In this document: piece after piece, positions 8,982 to 17,490 of the stretch
Layout of the letters: the number at the start of each line of letters is the position of its first letter
How positions within the stretch are numbered: the first letter of the stretch is position 1
Source of the DNA: Acidobacteriota bacterium
Lineage (GTDB): Bacteria; Acidobacteriota; Thermoanaerobaculia; Multivoradales; JAGPDF01
Direction: 5' to 3'
DNA: 64,000 bases
NCBI GenBank assembly: GCA_014584695.1
Contig: JACTMI010000036.1
Span: 62,001 to 126,000, forward strand
The notes under the pieces: generated by a model
Told to the model about the DNA's origin: nothing
Seen by the model: the letters and a program-made list of their open reading frames with translations, nothing else
Databases searched by the model: none
Position numbers and translations under genes: made by a program

Positions 8982-10012
8982 GCACCCCGTCCGAGATCAC
9001 GCCGATCGTCACCGTCGTCGTTCCGGCGCGCGACGAAGGGACCCACCTGGGAGACTGCCTCGAGGCGATCGCGCGCCAGGACTATGCCGCCGAGCGGCTG
9101 GAGGTGCTCGTGGTGGTCGCCGCGGGCGACGCCGCGACGCGGTCGATCGCGGAGCGGTTCGCGGCGGCCGACGCGCGCTTCCGGGTGCTCGACAATCCGC
9201 ACGGCGGCACGGCGGCGGCGCTCAATGTCGGCGTGGCGGCGGCGCGGGGGGACTACCTCCTGCGGATCGACGCGCACTCGCTCCCCGCTCCGGATTACGC
9301 GAGCGTCTGCGTCGCCACGCTGCGCGCGACCGGAGCCGCCAACGTCGGCGGCCCGATGACGCCGGTCGGCGACACGACGGTCGGCCGGGCGGTCGCCTGC
9401 GCGATGAGCTCGCGCTTCGGCGTCGGCACCGCGCGCTTTCGCTTCGCCCGCCGGATCGAGGAGGTCGACACCGTCTACCTCGGCGCCTTTCCGCGCGCCT
9501 GGCTGGAGCGGGTCGGCCCCTTCGCGGAGGCGCTCGACCGCAACCAGGACTACGAGATGAACTTCCGGATTCGCCGCGCCGGCGGCCGGATCGTCGTCGA
9601 TCCTGCGGTTCGCGTCGTCTACAGGACGCGCCGCACGCTGGCCGAAGTGGCCTCGCAGTACGCGGGATACGGCTACTGGAAAGCGCAGATGCTGCGGCGA
9701 CACCCGCGCTCGCTGCGGCCGCGCCAGCTGGCGGCGCCGGCCCTGGTGGCGGGGCTGGCGCTGGCGCTGGTCGCGAGCGGGCTCGCGCTCGTCGCGCCAC
9801 GGCTGCCGCGCGAGCTGGCGTGGGGCTTTCCGCTGCTCGCCGGCCTCTACCTGGCGGCGAACCTCGCCGTCTCGACCGCCTTCGCGGCGCGGCGCGGCTG
9901 GCGCCTGTTGCCGGCGCTGCTCGCGGTCTTCCCGACGCTCCACTTCGCCTGGGGGGCCGGCTTTCTGGCCGGCTGGGTGGCGCCGCCGCGCTCCCGTGAG
10001 GCGACGTCGTGA
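8978..10012 (+). CDS. GT2 family glycosyltransferase, ExoA-like, membrane-anchored
   Basis: A 344-residue GT-A inverting glycosyltransferase, starting at GTG 8978 in a GTGA overlap. Residues ~10-230 form the catalytic domain: VVPARDEGTHLGDCLEAI, the nucleotide-binding loop before DNPHGGTAAALNVG, RIDAHS near 96 (the DAH form of the DxD motif seen in ExoA-type succinoglycan enzymes) and the acceptor motif NQDYEMNFRIR near 190. The C-terminal ~100 residues hold three or four hydrophobic segments (LAAPALVAGLALALVASGLA and two more) that would anchor it in the inner membrane. It sits in the middle of the glycan operon and probably extends the lipid-linked chain. Confidence 0.92.
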   Translation: MSTPSEITPIVTVVVPARDEGTHLGDCLEAIARQDYAAERLEVLVVVAAGDAATRSIAERFAAADARFRVLDNPHGGTAAALNVGVAAARGDYLLRIDAHSLPAPDYASVCVATLRATGAANVGGPMTPVGDTTVGRAVACAMSSRFGVGTARFRFARRIEEVDTVYLGAFPRAWLERVGPFAEALDRNQDYEMNFRIRRAGGRIVVDPAVRVVYRTRRTLAEVASQYAGYGYWKAQMLRRHPRSLRPRQLAAPALVAGLALALVASGLALVAPRLPRELAWGFPLLAGLYLAANLAVSTAFAARRGWRLLPALLAVFPTLHFAWGAGFLAGWVAPPRSREATS

Positions 10013-12726
10013 GAGAGCGGGCCGCCGCGCTCGCCGAGGCGGCGTGGTCGGTGGCGGCGCTGGTCGCTCTCCTGGTCGCGCCGCCGTTCGGCGCGCTCGG
10101 CCTCGAAAGCTCGCGCTGGCTGCTCTTGCGGCCGCTGGCCGCGATCGCCGTGGCGGCGGCGCTCGTCGCCCGGTGGGCGGCGAGGGAGCGCGCGGCGCGG
10201 GGCCGGCCTTCCGGTGTCGAGATCGCGGCCGGCTGCGTGGCCCTCGCGTTCGGTGTCGCGACGATTTTCTCGATCGATCCCGCGCGCAGTCTCCACGGCG
10301 CGCCGCCGCGGCTGGCGGGGCTCTTGTCGCTGCTCGCTCCGTTGGCGATTTTGGTAGTGGCGGCGCCGGCGCTGGCGCGGCCGGAGCGGCGAGAGCGGTT
10401 GGTGACGGTCCTGCTCGCGGGGGGTGGCGCGCTGGCCGCGTGGGCGCTCGCCGACGCGATCGGGCTGGAGCCGATGCCGTGGAGCGAGGACGGCGGCGAG
10501 CGGGTGCGCGGCGCACAGGGCAATCCGATCTTCCTGGGCGCGGCGCTCGCCATGGTCGCGCCGCTCGCCATCGCCCGCGCGGCGCGGCTCTGGAACGCCG
10601 GGGAGCGACGAGCGGTGCTGGCGCCGGGCGCGCTCGCGCTGCTGCTCGGCGCCGCGGCCCTGACCACGGGCGCGCGCGGGCCGCTGATCGGCCTCGCGGG
10701 CGGTTTGACGCTGGCGGCGGCGGCGACCGCCGTGCTCGCGGGCCGCCGCCGCTGGCTCTACGGGATCGCGCTCACCGCGCTCGTCGCCGGGGTCGCGGTG
10801 GCGCTCGCGGCGCCGGGTGACGGCGCCGCCGCGAAGCTCCGCCGCGTGCTCGACCCGGAAGCCGGCACGACCGCGCAGCGCCTGCGCCTCTGGCGGGGCA
10901 CGATCGCTCTGGTCGCGGCCGAGCCGGTCCGGTGGTGGACCGGCCAGGGGCCGGAGACGCTGGCCATCGCGCTGCCGGCGCACCTGCCGCTGGATCTGCC
11001 CGGGCTCTTCTTCCAGCCGGATCTCTTCCACGACCGCGCTCACAACGTCGTGCTCGACGATCTCGCCTCGGCCGGATTGCCGGGGGCCGCGACAGCCTGG
11101 GTTCTCGCGACGCTCGCGCTCGGCGCGACGCTCGCGGCCGCGGGTCTGGGGGAGAAGCGCCGCGAGGCGATCCGCCGCCACTTCCTGACCGCCGTGGGGA
11201 CCGCTCTGTCCTGCGCGCTGCTGGTGACGCTCTTCGATCGAATGGAGTGGCTGGGCGTCGCCTTCGGCGTCGCGCCCGTCGTCGCGGCCGCGATCCGCAT
11301 CGGTGCCGAATCGCGAGCGCGCGCGGCCGGGGCGTCGTGGCCGCTCGCGTCCTGGCTGCCGCTGGGGTTCCTGGCCAGCCTGGCCGCCAGCCAGATCGAG
11401 GGGCAAGTGGGGCTGCGGACGGCGGCGACGGCGACCCTCGGCGCGCTGCTGGCGGCGGCATTCGCGCGCGGCGTCGAGGTCGCGGCGCCGGCAGCGGGCA
11501 AGTCGAGAGAGCGGCGTGTCCGCACCGAGTCGCCACCGCCGGTGGGAGAGCCGGCGGCGGTCTGGGTGGCGCTGGTGGCGGCGACGGCGGCGCTTTCGAC
11601 CTGGACTCCCGCCGGTGCGCACGGCGCGCCGCGCGCGCTCGCGCTGGTCGCCGCCATCGCCGCCGCGGCGGCGCTGCCGGCGCCGCGGCCGCTCGCCGCT
11701 CTCCTCCGCGGACTGCTCGCCGCGGCGCCCTACCTGTTCGTGCACGGTCTGCTGGTCGCGTCGGGAGCCGGACCGCTGCCGCGGCTCGCGCTGTTCGGCG
11801 CCGGGCTGGTCGCCGCGCTGGCCTGGGCGGCGGTCGCGCTGACCCCGCCAGCGCGCGCGGCCGCGGCCACCGCCGCGCGCCGGCCTCTGGTGCTCGCGGT
11901 CGCGAGCCTCGCCGTGGCCCTGGTCGGCTGGAGCTCGGCCGAGCGCCTGGTGGCGGGCGTGGAGCTGGGCCGCGGCCGGGAGGAGCTGGCGGCCGGCCGG
12001 GCGGAGGCGGCGCGGCAGAGCTTCGCGGCCGCCTCCCGCCGGGCGCCGGAGCTCCAGGAGCCGGTGCTCTGGGGCGCCCGAGCGCTGGCGCGGATCGCCG
12101 CCGGCCAGAGTGCCGCCGACGAGCGGGACGCCACCTTCAGGCGGGCACTGGAGGAGCTCGACCGTCTGGCCAGCCGGCATCCCCGCGCCGCGGGGCCGCT
12201 CTTCGAAGCGGCGCTCGCCGCGGCCCAGTGGAGCGCGAGCTCGATCGATCCGGCCGCCGCCTCCGAGCGGCTCGGCTGGGCCCTCGAGCGCTTCGAGCGC
12301 GCCGGCGCGCGCGAGCCGACCAGCGCCCCGATCCTGCGCGCCTGGGGCGCGGCGCTCGCCGACGCCGGCCGGCTCGATCAGGCGATCTCCCGCCTGCGGC
12401 GCGCGACCGAGCTCGCCCCCCGCGCGCTCGAGGGGCACCTCCTGCTCGCCCGCGCCCTGCTCGCCGGCGGCGAGGTCGCCGCCGCAGGCGAGGCGGCGGC
12501 CGCGGCGCTCGCACTCGACCGGACGCGAGCGCTGCAGATCGTCGGCGGGTTGGCGCGCGCCCGTCCCGACGACGTCGATGCCCAGCTCGATGCCGCGCTC
12601 CTGCTCGCGACCGCCGGCGAGTCCGAGGCGGCGCTCGCGGCGGTGGCCGCGGCCCGCGCGATCGCCGGTCCTGGCGATCGCCCGCAGGTCGAGCGGGTCG
12701 CCGCGGCGCTCGCGGCGAACCGCTGA
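10009..12726 (+). CDS. O-antigen ligase/polymerase-type membrane protein with C-terminal TPRs
   Basis: A 905-residue Wzy_C-family protein (O-antigen ligase WaaL / polymerase Wzy superfamily). Such enzymes move a polyprenyl-linked glycan onto lipid A core or onto another repeat, at the periplasmic face. GTG 10009 overlaps the previous TGA. About twelve hydrophobic segments cover residues ~10-650. The large periplasmic loop has RLRLWRGTIALVAAEP, TGQGPETLAIA and DRAHNVVLDDLASAGLPG near 345, matching the conserved loop with its essential Arg and His. Residues ~650-905 are soluble and Ala-rich, with TPR-like helix pairs (LRAWGAALADAGRLDQAISRLRRATELAP), a common add-on in this family. With the ABC exporter downstream, ligation after export is the likelier role, but polymerisation is possible. 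Confidence 0.88.
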   Translation: MRERAAALAEAAWSVAALVALLVAPPFGALGLESSRWLLLRPLAAIAVAAALVARWAARERAARGRPSGVEIAAGCVALAFGVATIFSIDPARSLHGAPPRLAGLLSLLAPLAILVVAAPALARPERRERLVTVLLAGGGALAAWALADAIGLEPMPWSEDGGERVRGAQGNPIFLGAALAMVAPLAIARAARLWNAGERRAVLAPGALALLLGAAALTTGARGPLIGLAGGLTLAAAATAVLAGRRRWLYGIALTALVAGVAVALAAPGDGAAAKLRRVLDPEAGTTAQRLRLWRGTIALVAAEPVRWWTGQGPETLAIALPAHLPLDLPGLFFQPDLFHDRAHNVVLDDLASAGLPGAATAWVLATLALGATLAAAGLGEKRREAIRRHFLTAVGTALSCALLVTLFDRMEWLGVAFGVAPVVAAAIRIGAESRARAAGASWPLASWLPLGFLASLAASQIEGQVGLRTAATATLGALLAAAFARGVEVAAPAAGKSRERRVRTESPPPVGEPAAVWVALVAATAALSTWTPAGAHGAPRALALVAAIAAAAALPAPRPLAALLRGLLAAAPYLFVHGLLVASGAGPLPRLALFGAGLVAALAWAAVALTPPARAAAATAARRPLVLAVASLAVALVGWSSAERLVAGVELGRGREELAAGRAEAARQSFAAASRRAPELQEPVLWGARALARIAAGQSAADERDATFRRALEELDRLASRHPRAAGPLFEAALAAAQWSASSIDPAAASERLGWALERFERAGAREPTSAPILRAWGAALADAGRLDQAISRLRRATELAPRALEGHLLLARALLAGGEVAAAGEAAAAALALDRTRALQIVGGLARARPDDVDAQLDAALLLATAGESEAALAAVAAARAIAGPGDRPQVERVAAALAANR

Positions 12727-12733
12727 GGAGCCG

Positions 12734-13957
12734 ATGCGAATCGCCCTGCTCTCCTACGAGTATCCGCGGGAGACCGGTTTCGGCGGGATCGGCACCTACA
12801 CCTGGACCCAGGCCCGCGCGCTGGCGCGGCTTGGTCACGAGGTGCACGTCCTGGCGGGCTCGCGGGAAGGCCCGGCGCTGCGGCGGACGGAGGAGGGCGA
12901 GGTCACCGTCTGGCGGCGCGGTGTCGAGGGTCTCGCCGCGCGCGCGGGCCGCGGGCTCGGTCACGCCGGACTGCACTGGAGCCGCAACCGACTCGAGAAC
13001 GCCGCCGCGATGCGCGCAGGGTTGGCGGAGCTCGCGCGGCGGGTCGATTTCGACGTCGTCGAGATGCCCGAGTGCGGCGCCGAGGGACTGCTGCTGGGTG
13101 GGCCCGAGCGCCGCCGCCGCATCGTCCGACTGCACTCCCCGGCGGCCCTGATCCAAGGCTTCTACGACGTCCCGCGGCTCGACCGCTGGTTGTGCGCGCG
13201 GCTCGAGCGGCGGGCGGCGCGGCGGGCGGGCGGGTACTCCTCCTGCTCGGCCTTCCTGGCCGAGCAGGGAGCGCGGGTGCTGGGCATCGAGTCGCCGGTA
13301 CCGGTGTGGCCCAACGGCATCGATCTCGAGTCCGCCGACGCCGTCGAGCGTTTCGATCTCCGCCGCGAGCTCGGGCTGCGCTCGACCCGCCGGATCGTGC
13401 TCTTCGCCGGCCGGCTCGAACGGCGCAAGGGGGCCCATCTGCTGCCGGCGATCGCGCGCCGCGTGCTCGCACGCGACGACGTGGCGCTGGTCCTCGTCGG
13501 CGACGACCTGTTCGGAGCCCTCGGCCGCGAGCTCCTGCCGCGGTTCGAGGCCGACGGTGTCGCCGGCGCGGTGCACGCCCTGGGCCGACAGCCGGTCGAA
13601 CGGGTGCGCGGCGCGCTGCACCAGGCCGACGTCGCCCTGGTGCCCAGCCTGTGGGAGAGCTGCCCCTACGCCGTGCTCGAGGCGATGGCGGCGGCGGCGC
13701 CGATCGTGGCGGCGGCGGCTGGGGGGGTGCCGGAGCTGATCGGCGACGGTCGCGAGGGCCTGCTGGCGCCGGTGGGCGACGTCGAGGCGCTGTCCGGTGC
13801 GGTCCTGCGGCTCCTCGAAGACCGCTCCCTGGCCGAGCGGTTGGCGGCGGCGGCGCGCGCGCGCGCCGAGACGGAGCTCGACTCGACACGCGTCGCCGAG
13901 CGCGCGGCGCGCTTCTACGCCGGCGTCGCGGCCGGCGGGAGCGTCGGCCCGGAATGA
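12734..13957 (+). CDS. GT4 family glycosyltransferase (fourth)
   Basis: A 407-residue GT-B glycosyltransferase. ATG 12734 is eight bases after the ligase stop and has a GAGGAG site, one of the few operon junctions without overlap. The N terminus is a textbook GT4 acceptor loop: MRIALLSYEYPRETGFGGIGTY. The donor half shows VWPNGIDLES, LFAGRLERRKGAHLLPAI, VLVGDDLFG and the E-x7-E motif WESCPYAVLEAMA near 307. Its TGA overlaps the ATG of the next gene. The GFGGIGTY loop resembles enzymes of capsule and exopolysaccharide assembly, which fits the cluster; the sugar is unknown. Confidence 0.92.
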   Translation: MRIALLSYEYPRETGFGGIGTYTWTQARALARLGHEVHVLAGSREGPALRRTEEGEVTVWRRGVEGLAARAGRGLGHAGLHWSRNRLENAAAMRAGLAELARRVDFDVVEMPECGAEGLLLGGPERRRRIVRLHSPAALIQGFYDVPRLDRWLCARLERRAARRAGGYSSCSAFLAEQGARVLGIESPVPVWPNGIDLESADAVERFDLRRELGLRSTRRIVLFAGRLERRKGAHLLPAIARRVLARDDVALVLVGDDLFGALGRELLPRFEADGVAGAVHALGRQPVERVRGALHQADVALVPSLWESCPYAVLEAMAAAAPIVAAAAGGVPELIGDGREGLLAPVGDVEALSGAVLRLLEDRSLAERLAAAARARAETELDSTRVAERAARFYAGVAAGGSVGPE

Positions 13958-15402
13958 GCGCGTCGGCGCCGGCGCTGGGGCGCGTCCTGCGCCGCTGGGG
14001 GCGGCTGCTCGCTCGGCCGCTGCGCGCCGCTCGCGCCCTGCCCGCGAGGACACTGCGCCGGGCCCGGGCGGCCCGCGCGGCGGTGGCGCACGCGCGGGCG
14101 CAGCGGCGGCTCGAACGGAGCGCGGCGGGCACCGCGCCGCGAGCGCTCGGCATCGGCGACTGGACCTTCCCGCGCTACTCGCAGGCCTTCGTGTACCGCG
14201 AAGCCCTGGCGCTGGTCGACGGCGGGTTCGATTTGCGGTGGATCCACTCTCGCGCTGGCCGGCCGGACGAGCTCGCGCCGAGCCTGGCGCGGCTCGCGGC
14301 GCGCGGGGTCCTGCTCGAGCCGGATCCGGCGCTCGGGCGGCGCGAGCTCGAGCGCTATCGGCGGCTCTTCCCGGAGCGGGTGGCGAGCATCCTGGCGCGC
14401 CTCGTCGAGGCCTCCGGCCTGCCGGAAGATCTGCTCGTCGAGCGTGCGGACGTGGGGCGAGCCTTCGCCTTCGCCAGCCTCGCCGAGGCCTACCGCGCCG
14501 ACTACCTGCACAGCTGGTTCTTCTACGAAGGGGCGCTCGCGGCCTGGGTCGCGGCCGAGCTGCTCGACCTGCCACGGGGCCTGACCGCTTACGCCGATCA
14601 CCGGCTCGCCGACTATCCCCTGAAGGCCGTGGCGCTGCACCTGGCGAGCGCGGATCCGGTGGTGGCGACCTCGCGCCGGATCGGGATGGAGCTCACCGCG
14701 CTGGCGCCGTCGCTGGGCGGCCGCCTGCTGGTCAAGCCCAACACGGTCGACTGCGCGCTGTTCGCGGCGCCGCCACGACGAGCTCCCGCGGACGGTGAGC
14801 CGTTGCGGCTCGCCGCGGTGTCGCGGGTGGACCCCAAGAAGGGCCTGCCGGTGGCGGTCGAGGCGGTGGCGCGGCTGCGGGCTGGTGGCGTTTCGGTTCG
14901 CCTGGAGCACCTGGGCGGCGCTGACGAGGGGAGCCGGTCCGGTCGCGAGGAGCAGGAGCGGCTGTCGAGCCGGATTTCCGCGCTGGGGCTCGATGAGGCG
15001 ATCGTCCTGCGCGGCCGCGGCAGCGAGGACGAAGTGCGGCGGCTGCTGGCGGAGAGTCACCTGTTCCTGGCGCCGGCGGTCGAGACCGCGGAGGGCGACG
15101 TGGACGGCATCCCGACCTCTCTGCTGGAGGCGATGGCGAGCGGCCTGCCGATCGTCGCGACGACCGCCGGCTCGATTCCGGAAGCGATCGACGACGCCGT
15201 CGAAGGGCTCCTGGTAGCGCCGGGGGATGCCGCCGCGCTGGCCGGCGCGATCTCCCGGCTGGCCGCGGAGCCCGCGCTGGCCACCCGCCTGGGCGCGTCG
15301 GCGGCAGCGCGAGCCCGGCGCGAGTTCGACGCCGCGCGCCGAGAACCCGAGCTTACCGCGCGCGCACTCGAGCGGGTCCGGGCCGCGCGCGGCCTCTGCT
15401 AG
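13954..15402 (+). CDS. GT4 family glycosyltransferase (fifth, last gene of the glycan operon)
   Basis: A 482-residue GT-B glycosyltransferase, longer than its neighbours because of an Arg/Ala-rich N-terminal extension (~60 residues). The fold begins near 65 with IGDWTFPRYSQAFVYREALAL, the form seen in colanic-acid and exopolysaccharide transferases. The donor half contains LVKPNTVDCALF, SRVDPKKGLPVAVEAVARL and EGDVDGIPTSLLEAMA near 383, the D-G-(I/L)-P variant of the donor motif typical of that subgroup. ATG 13954 overlaps the previous TGA. The stop TAG at 15400-15402 overlaps a TAGCCT hexamer that may belong to the promoter of the P450 gene. Confidence 0.92.
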   Translation: MSASAPALGRVLRRWGRLLARPLRAARALPARTLRRARAARAAVAHARAQRRLERSAAGTAPRALGIGDWTFPRYSQAFVYREALALVDGGFDLRWIHSRAGRPDELAPSLARLAARGVLLEPDPALGRRELERYRRLFPERVASILARLVEASGLPEDLLVERADVGRAFAFASLAEAYRADYLHSWFFYEGALAAWVAAELLDLPRGLTAYADHRLADYPLKAVALHLASADPVVATSRRIGMELTALAPSLGGRLLVKPNTVDCALFAAPPRRAPADGEPLRLAAVSRVDPKKGLPVAVEAVARLRAGGVSVRLEHLGGADEGSRSGREEQERLSSRISALGLDEAIVLRGRGSEDEVRRLLAESHLFLAPAVETAEGDVDGIPTSLLEAMASGLPIVATTAGSIPEAIDDAVEGLLVAPGDAAALAGAISRLAAEPALATRLGASAAARARREFDAARREPELTARALERVRAARGLC

Positions 15403-15425
15403 CCTCGCGGGGAGAGTCGCCGCCG

Positions 15426-16721
15426 ATGGAGATCCCCGCCCCGCCGTCGCCGCCGCTCGGCCGCCTGCTGCAGCCGGTGCCGGAGGCGCGGCGGAGCCAC
15501 CCCTACGCCTACTACGCCGAGCTGCGGCGGGAAGACCCGGTCCACTGGAACGCCGACGGCTTCTGGGTGCTGACCCGCTACGCCGACGTGCGATCGGCGC
15601 TGCGCGATCCTCGGCTGCGCCGGTCGCTCGACGACTTGCCGGGGGCCCGGGCGCCGTTCCGCCCCGAGGGGCCGGATTGGCTCGAGCGGCTCGAGGAGCG
15701 CGCCGCGTCACCGGCAGGGCGTGGCGAGATGGTGGCGCTGTCGAAGCTCTGGATGGTGAATCTCGATCCGCCGCGTCACCCGCCGCTGCGCCGCGCGGTG
15801 GCGCCCGGGCTCGCGACGGCTGCGGTCGAGCGGCTGCGGCCGCGCCTGCGAGCCCTCGCCGTGGAGCTCGTCGCCGCCGTCGCGGCGCGCGCGAGCTTCG
15901 ACCTGGTGGCCGAGATCGCGCAGCCGCTGCCGGCGCGGGTGATCTGCGAGTTGCTCGGCATCGACGAGTCCGAGCGCGAGCGCACGCTCGCCGCCGCGCG
16001 CGCTCTGGGGCCGGCGCTCGCCGGGGATGGGCGGCCGGCGGCGGTCGATCGCGCCGCGGCGGCGACGCTCGAGCTGGCGCGCTATTTTCAGGCGCTCTTT
16101 CGCCGGCCCGGCGGGCCGCCGCCAGCGACGCTCTCGGCGCGCCTCGCCGCCGACCTGCCCGAATCCCACGCCGTGGCCCAGGCGATCCTGATGCTGTTCG
16201 CCGGGCAGGAGACGACCGCGGGCCTGATCGCCAACGCCTTCCTGGCGCTGGCGGCCGACGAGCCCGCGCGCCGGCGGCTCGCCGCCCCGTCCACCTCGGC
16301 GTCGCCGGCGGTGGAGGAGCTGCTGCGATTCGACGGTCCGGTGCAGTTCACGTTGCGCGTGGCGGCCGAGGATCTCGAGATCGATGGACGGCGGATCGCC
16401 CGCGGGGACTATTTGGCGCTCGGGCTGGCGGCGGCGAACCGCGATCCGGCCGCCTTCGCCGCGCCCGACCACCTGGAGCTCGAGCGGCAACCGAACCCGC
16501 ACCTGGGCTTCGGCCACGGAGCACACGCCTGCCTCGGCGCCGCGCTGGCGCGGGCGGAGGCCGAGGAGCTGCTGCCGCGATTGCTGGCCGCGCGACCCGA
16601 CTTGCGCCCGCGCTGGCAGGAGGTGATCTGGCGGCCGGGTTCGATCCTGCGCGGGCCGGCGTCGTTGCCCGTGGGTGGCGAGTCGCCTCAGTCCGCGCGG
16701 CGCGCGACGGCGATCACGTAA
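15426..16721 (+). CDS. Cytochrome P450
   Basis: A 431-residue soluble bacterial P450. The heme-thiolate motif FGHGAHACLGAALAR lies near 362 with Cys ~367 as ligand. The I-helix oxygen-activation motif is AGQETT near 259, the K-helix ExxR is EELLR near 299, and NLDPPRHPPLRRAV near 115 is the usual C-helix region that contacts the heme. It would hydroxylate or otherwise oxidise a small molecule with electrons from ferredoxin; no ferredoxin gene is nearby. GGGGAG at 15409-15414 can serve as ribosome site for ATG 15426. It ends in a 34-base tail-to-tail overlap with the methyltransferase. Its position between glycan genes and methyltransferase/radical SAM genes suggests tailoring of the same product, but this is inference. 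Confidence 0.93.
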   Translation: MEIPAPPSPPLGRLLQPVPEARRSHPYAYYAELRREDPVHWNADGFWVLTRYADVRSALRDPRLRRSLDDLPGARAPFRPEGPDWLERLEERAASPAGRGEMVALSKLWMVNLDPPRHPPLRRAVAPGLATAAVERLRPRLRALAVELVAAVAARASFDLVAEIAQPLPARVICELLGIDESERERTLAAARALGPALAGDGRPAAVDRAAAATLELARYFQALFRRPGGPPPATLSARLAADLPESHAVAQAILMLFAGQETTAGLIANAFLALAADEPARRRLAAPSTSASPAVEELLRFDGPVQFTLRVAAEDLEIDGRRIARGDYLALGLAAANRDPAAFAAPDHLELERQPNPHLGFGHGAHACLGAALARAEAEELLPRLLAARPDLRPRWQEVIWRPGSILRGPASLPVGGESPQSARRATAIT

Positions 16722-17392
16722 GCGGCGACCGCCGCCTCGATTCGATCCACCTCCGCCGCCGCCGAGCGACGGCGCAGCGCGGCGCAGAACCCCCGCCAGC
16801 AGGCGTCGGTGGCGTCCTCGATCTCGATCGCGGCGAAGCCGGCGCCGGCGAGGAGACGCCGATAGCCGTCGATGTCGACGTCGCGGTTGGCCGCCGGCAC
16901 CAGCCAGCCGCCGAGGGACTCGGCGTCCCGCACCAGGAAGTCGGAGAGCGCGAGCGTGCCGCCGGGCGCCAGCAGGCGCGCCGCTTCGGCGAAGAACCCG
17001 GCGCGCGAGTCGAAGTGGAACGCCGCCTCGATCGACAGGAGCTGATCGAAGGCCGCCCGGCGGAACGGCAGCCGGATCGCGTCGGCGACGACGGCGCGGC
17101 CAGGCGCGGCGTGGGCCGCGCGCCGCAGTCGCGCCAGCGACAGGTCGCACAGGACGCCGAGCTCCCGGTCGGCGCCGGCGTCGGCCGCGCGCGCGCCGCA
17201 GGCGACTTCGAGGCGGCGGCCCCGGGGCGGCAACCGGCTCGCGACCCTCGCCGTCAACCGTTCCGCGGCCTCGGCCACCGTCGCGGCGCCGTCGCGCCAC
17301 CAGCCGACGTTGAAACGGCCGGAGCCTTCATACAGCGGCGCCAGCGAGGGCGACTGGACCAGCGCGTCGTAGCGCTCGGCGAAACGGCTCAC
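16688..17392 (-). CDS. SAM-dependent methyltransferase (class I)
   Basis: A 234-residue class I methyltransferase. Motif I is degenerate (RRLEVACGARAADAGA, near 75), followed by the acidic strand-2 end LGVLCDLSLARLRRA and VVADAIRLPFRRAAFDQLLSIEAAFHF, close to the ubiE/sterol and natural-product methyltransferases of the Methyltransf_11 type. LLAPGGTLALSDFL is the usual post-motif-III loop. The GTG start at 17392 has no ribosome site but a TAGCCT box six bases upstream, suggesting a leaderless transcript divergent from the radical SAM gene. The tail overlaps the P450 gene by 34 bases. The substrate is unknown; small-molecule or lipid O/C-methylation fits best. Confidence 0.82.
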   Translation of the reverse strand: MSRFAERYDALVQSPSLAPLYEGSGRFNVGWWRDGAATVAEAAERLTARVASRLPPRGRRLEVACGARAADAGADRELGVLCDLSLARLRRAAHAAPGRAVVADAIRLPFRRAAFDQLLSIEAAFHFDSRAGFFAEAARLLAPGGTLALSDFLVRDAESLGGWLVPAANRDVDIDGYRRLLAGAGFAAIEIEDATDACWRGFCAALRRRSAAAEVDRIEAAVAAYVIAVARRAD

Positions 17393-17398
17393 CGCGCG

Positions 17399-17404
17399 AG
17401 GCTA
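17399..17404 (-). promoter_or_regulatory. -10-like TAGCCT, six bases before the methyltransferase GTG
   Basis: The minus strand reads TAGCCT, six bases, then the GTG at 17392. No Shine-Dalgarno fits between. It implies transcription starting at or next to the start codon. No good -35 is visible. Confidence 0.5.
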
Positions 17405-17425
17405 CCGCAGCCTGGACCCGGCGTC

Positions 17426-17454
17426 TTGCCGCTTCGGAGGTGCTGCCGTAGTCT
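17426..17454 (+). promoter_or_regulatory. Promoter TTGCCG-N17-TAGTCT for the radical SAM gene
   Basis: TTGCCG (17426-17431) and TAGTCT (17449-17454) are separated by exactly 17 bases. The predicted start leaves a ~30-base leader with AAAGGAG at 17475-17481, nine bases before the TTG start. Confidence 0.5.
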
Positions 17455-17490
17455 CCACCGGCACGCGCGCATCGAAAGGAGAACCCCGGT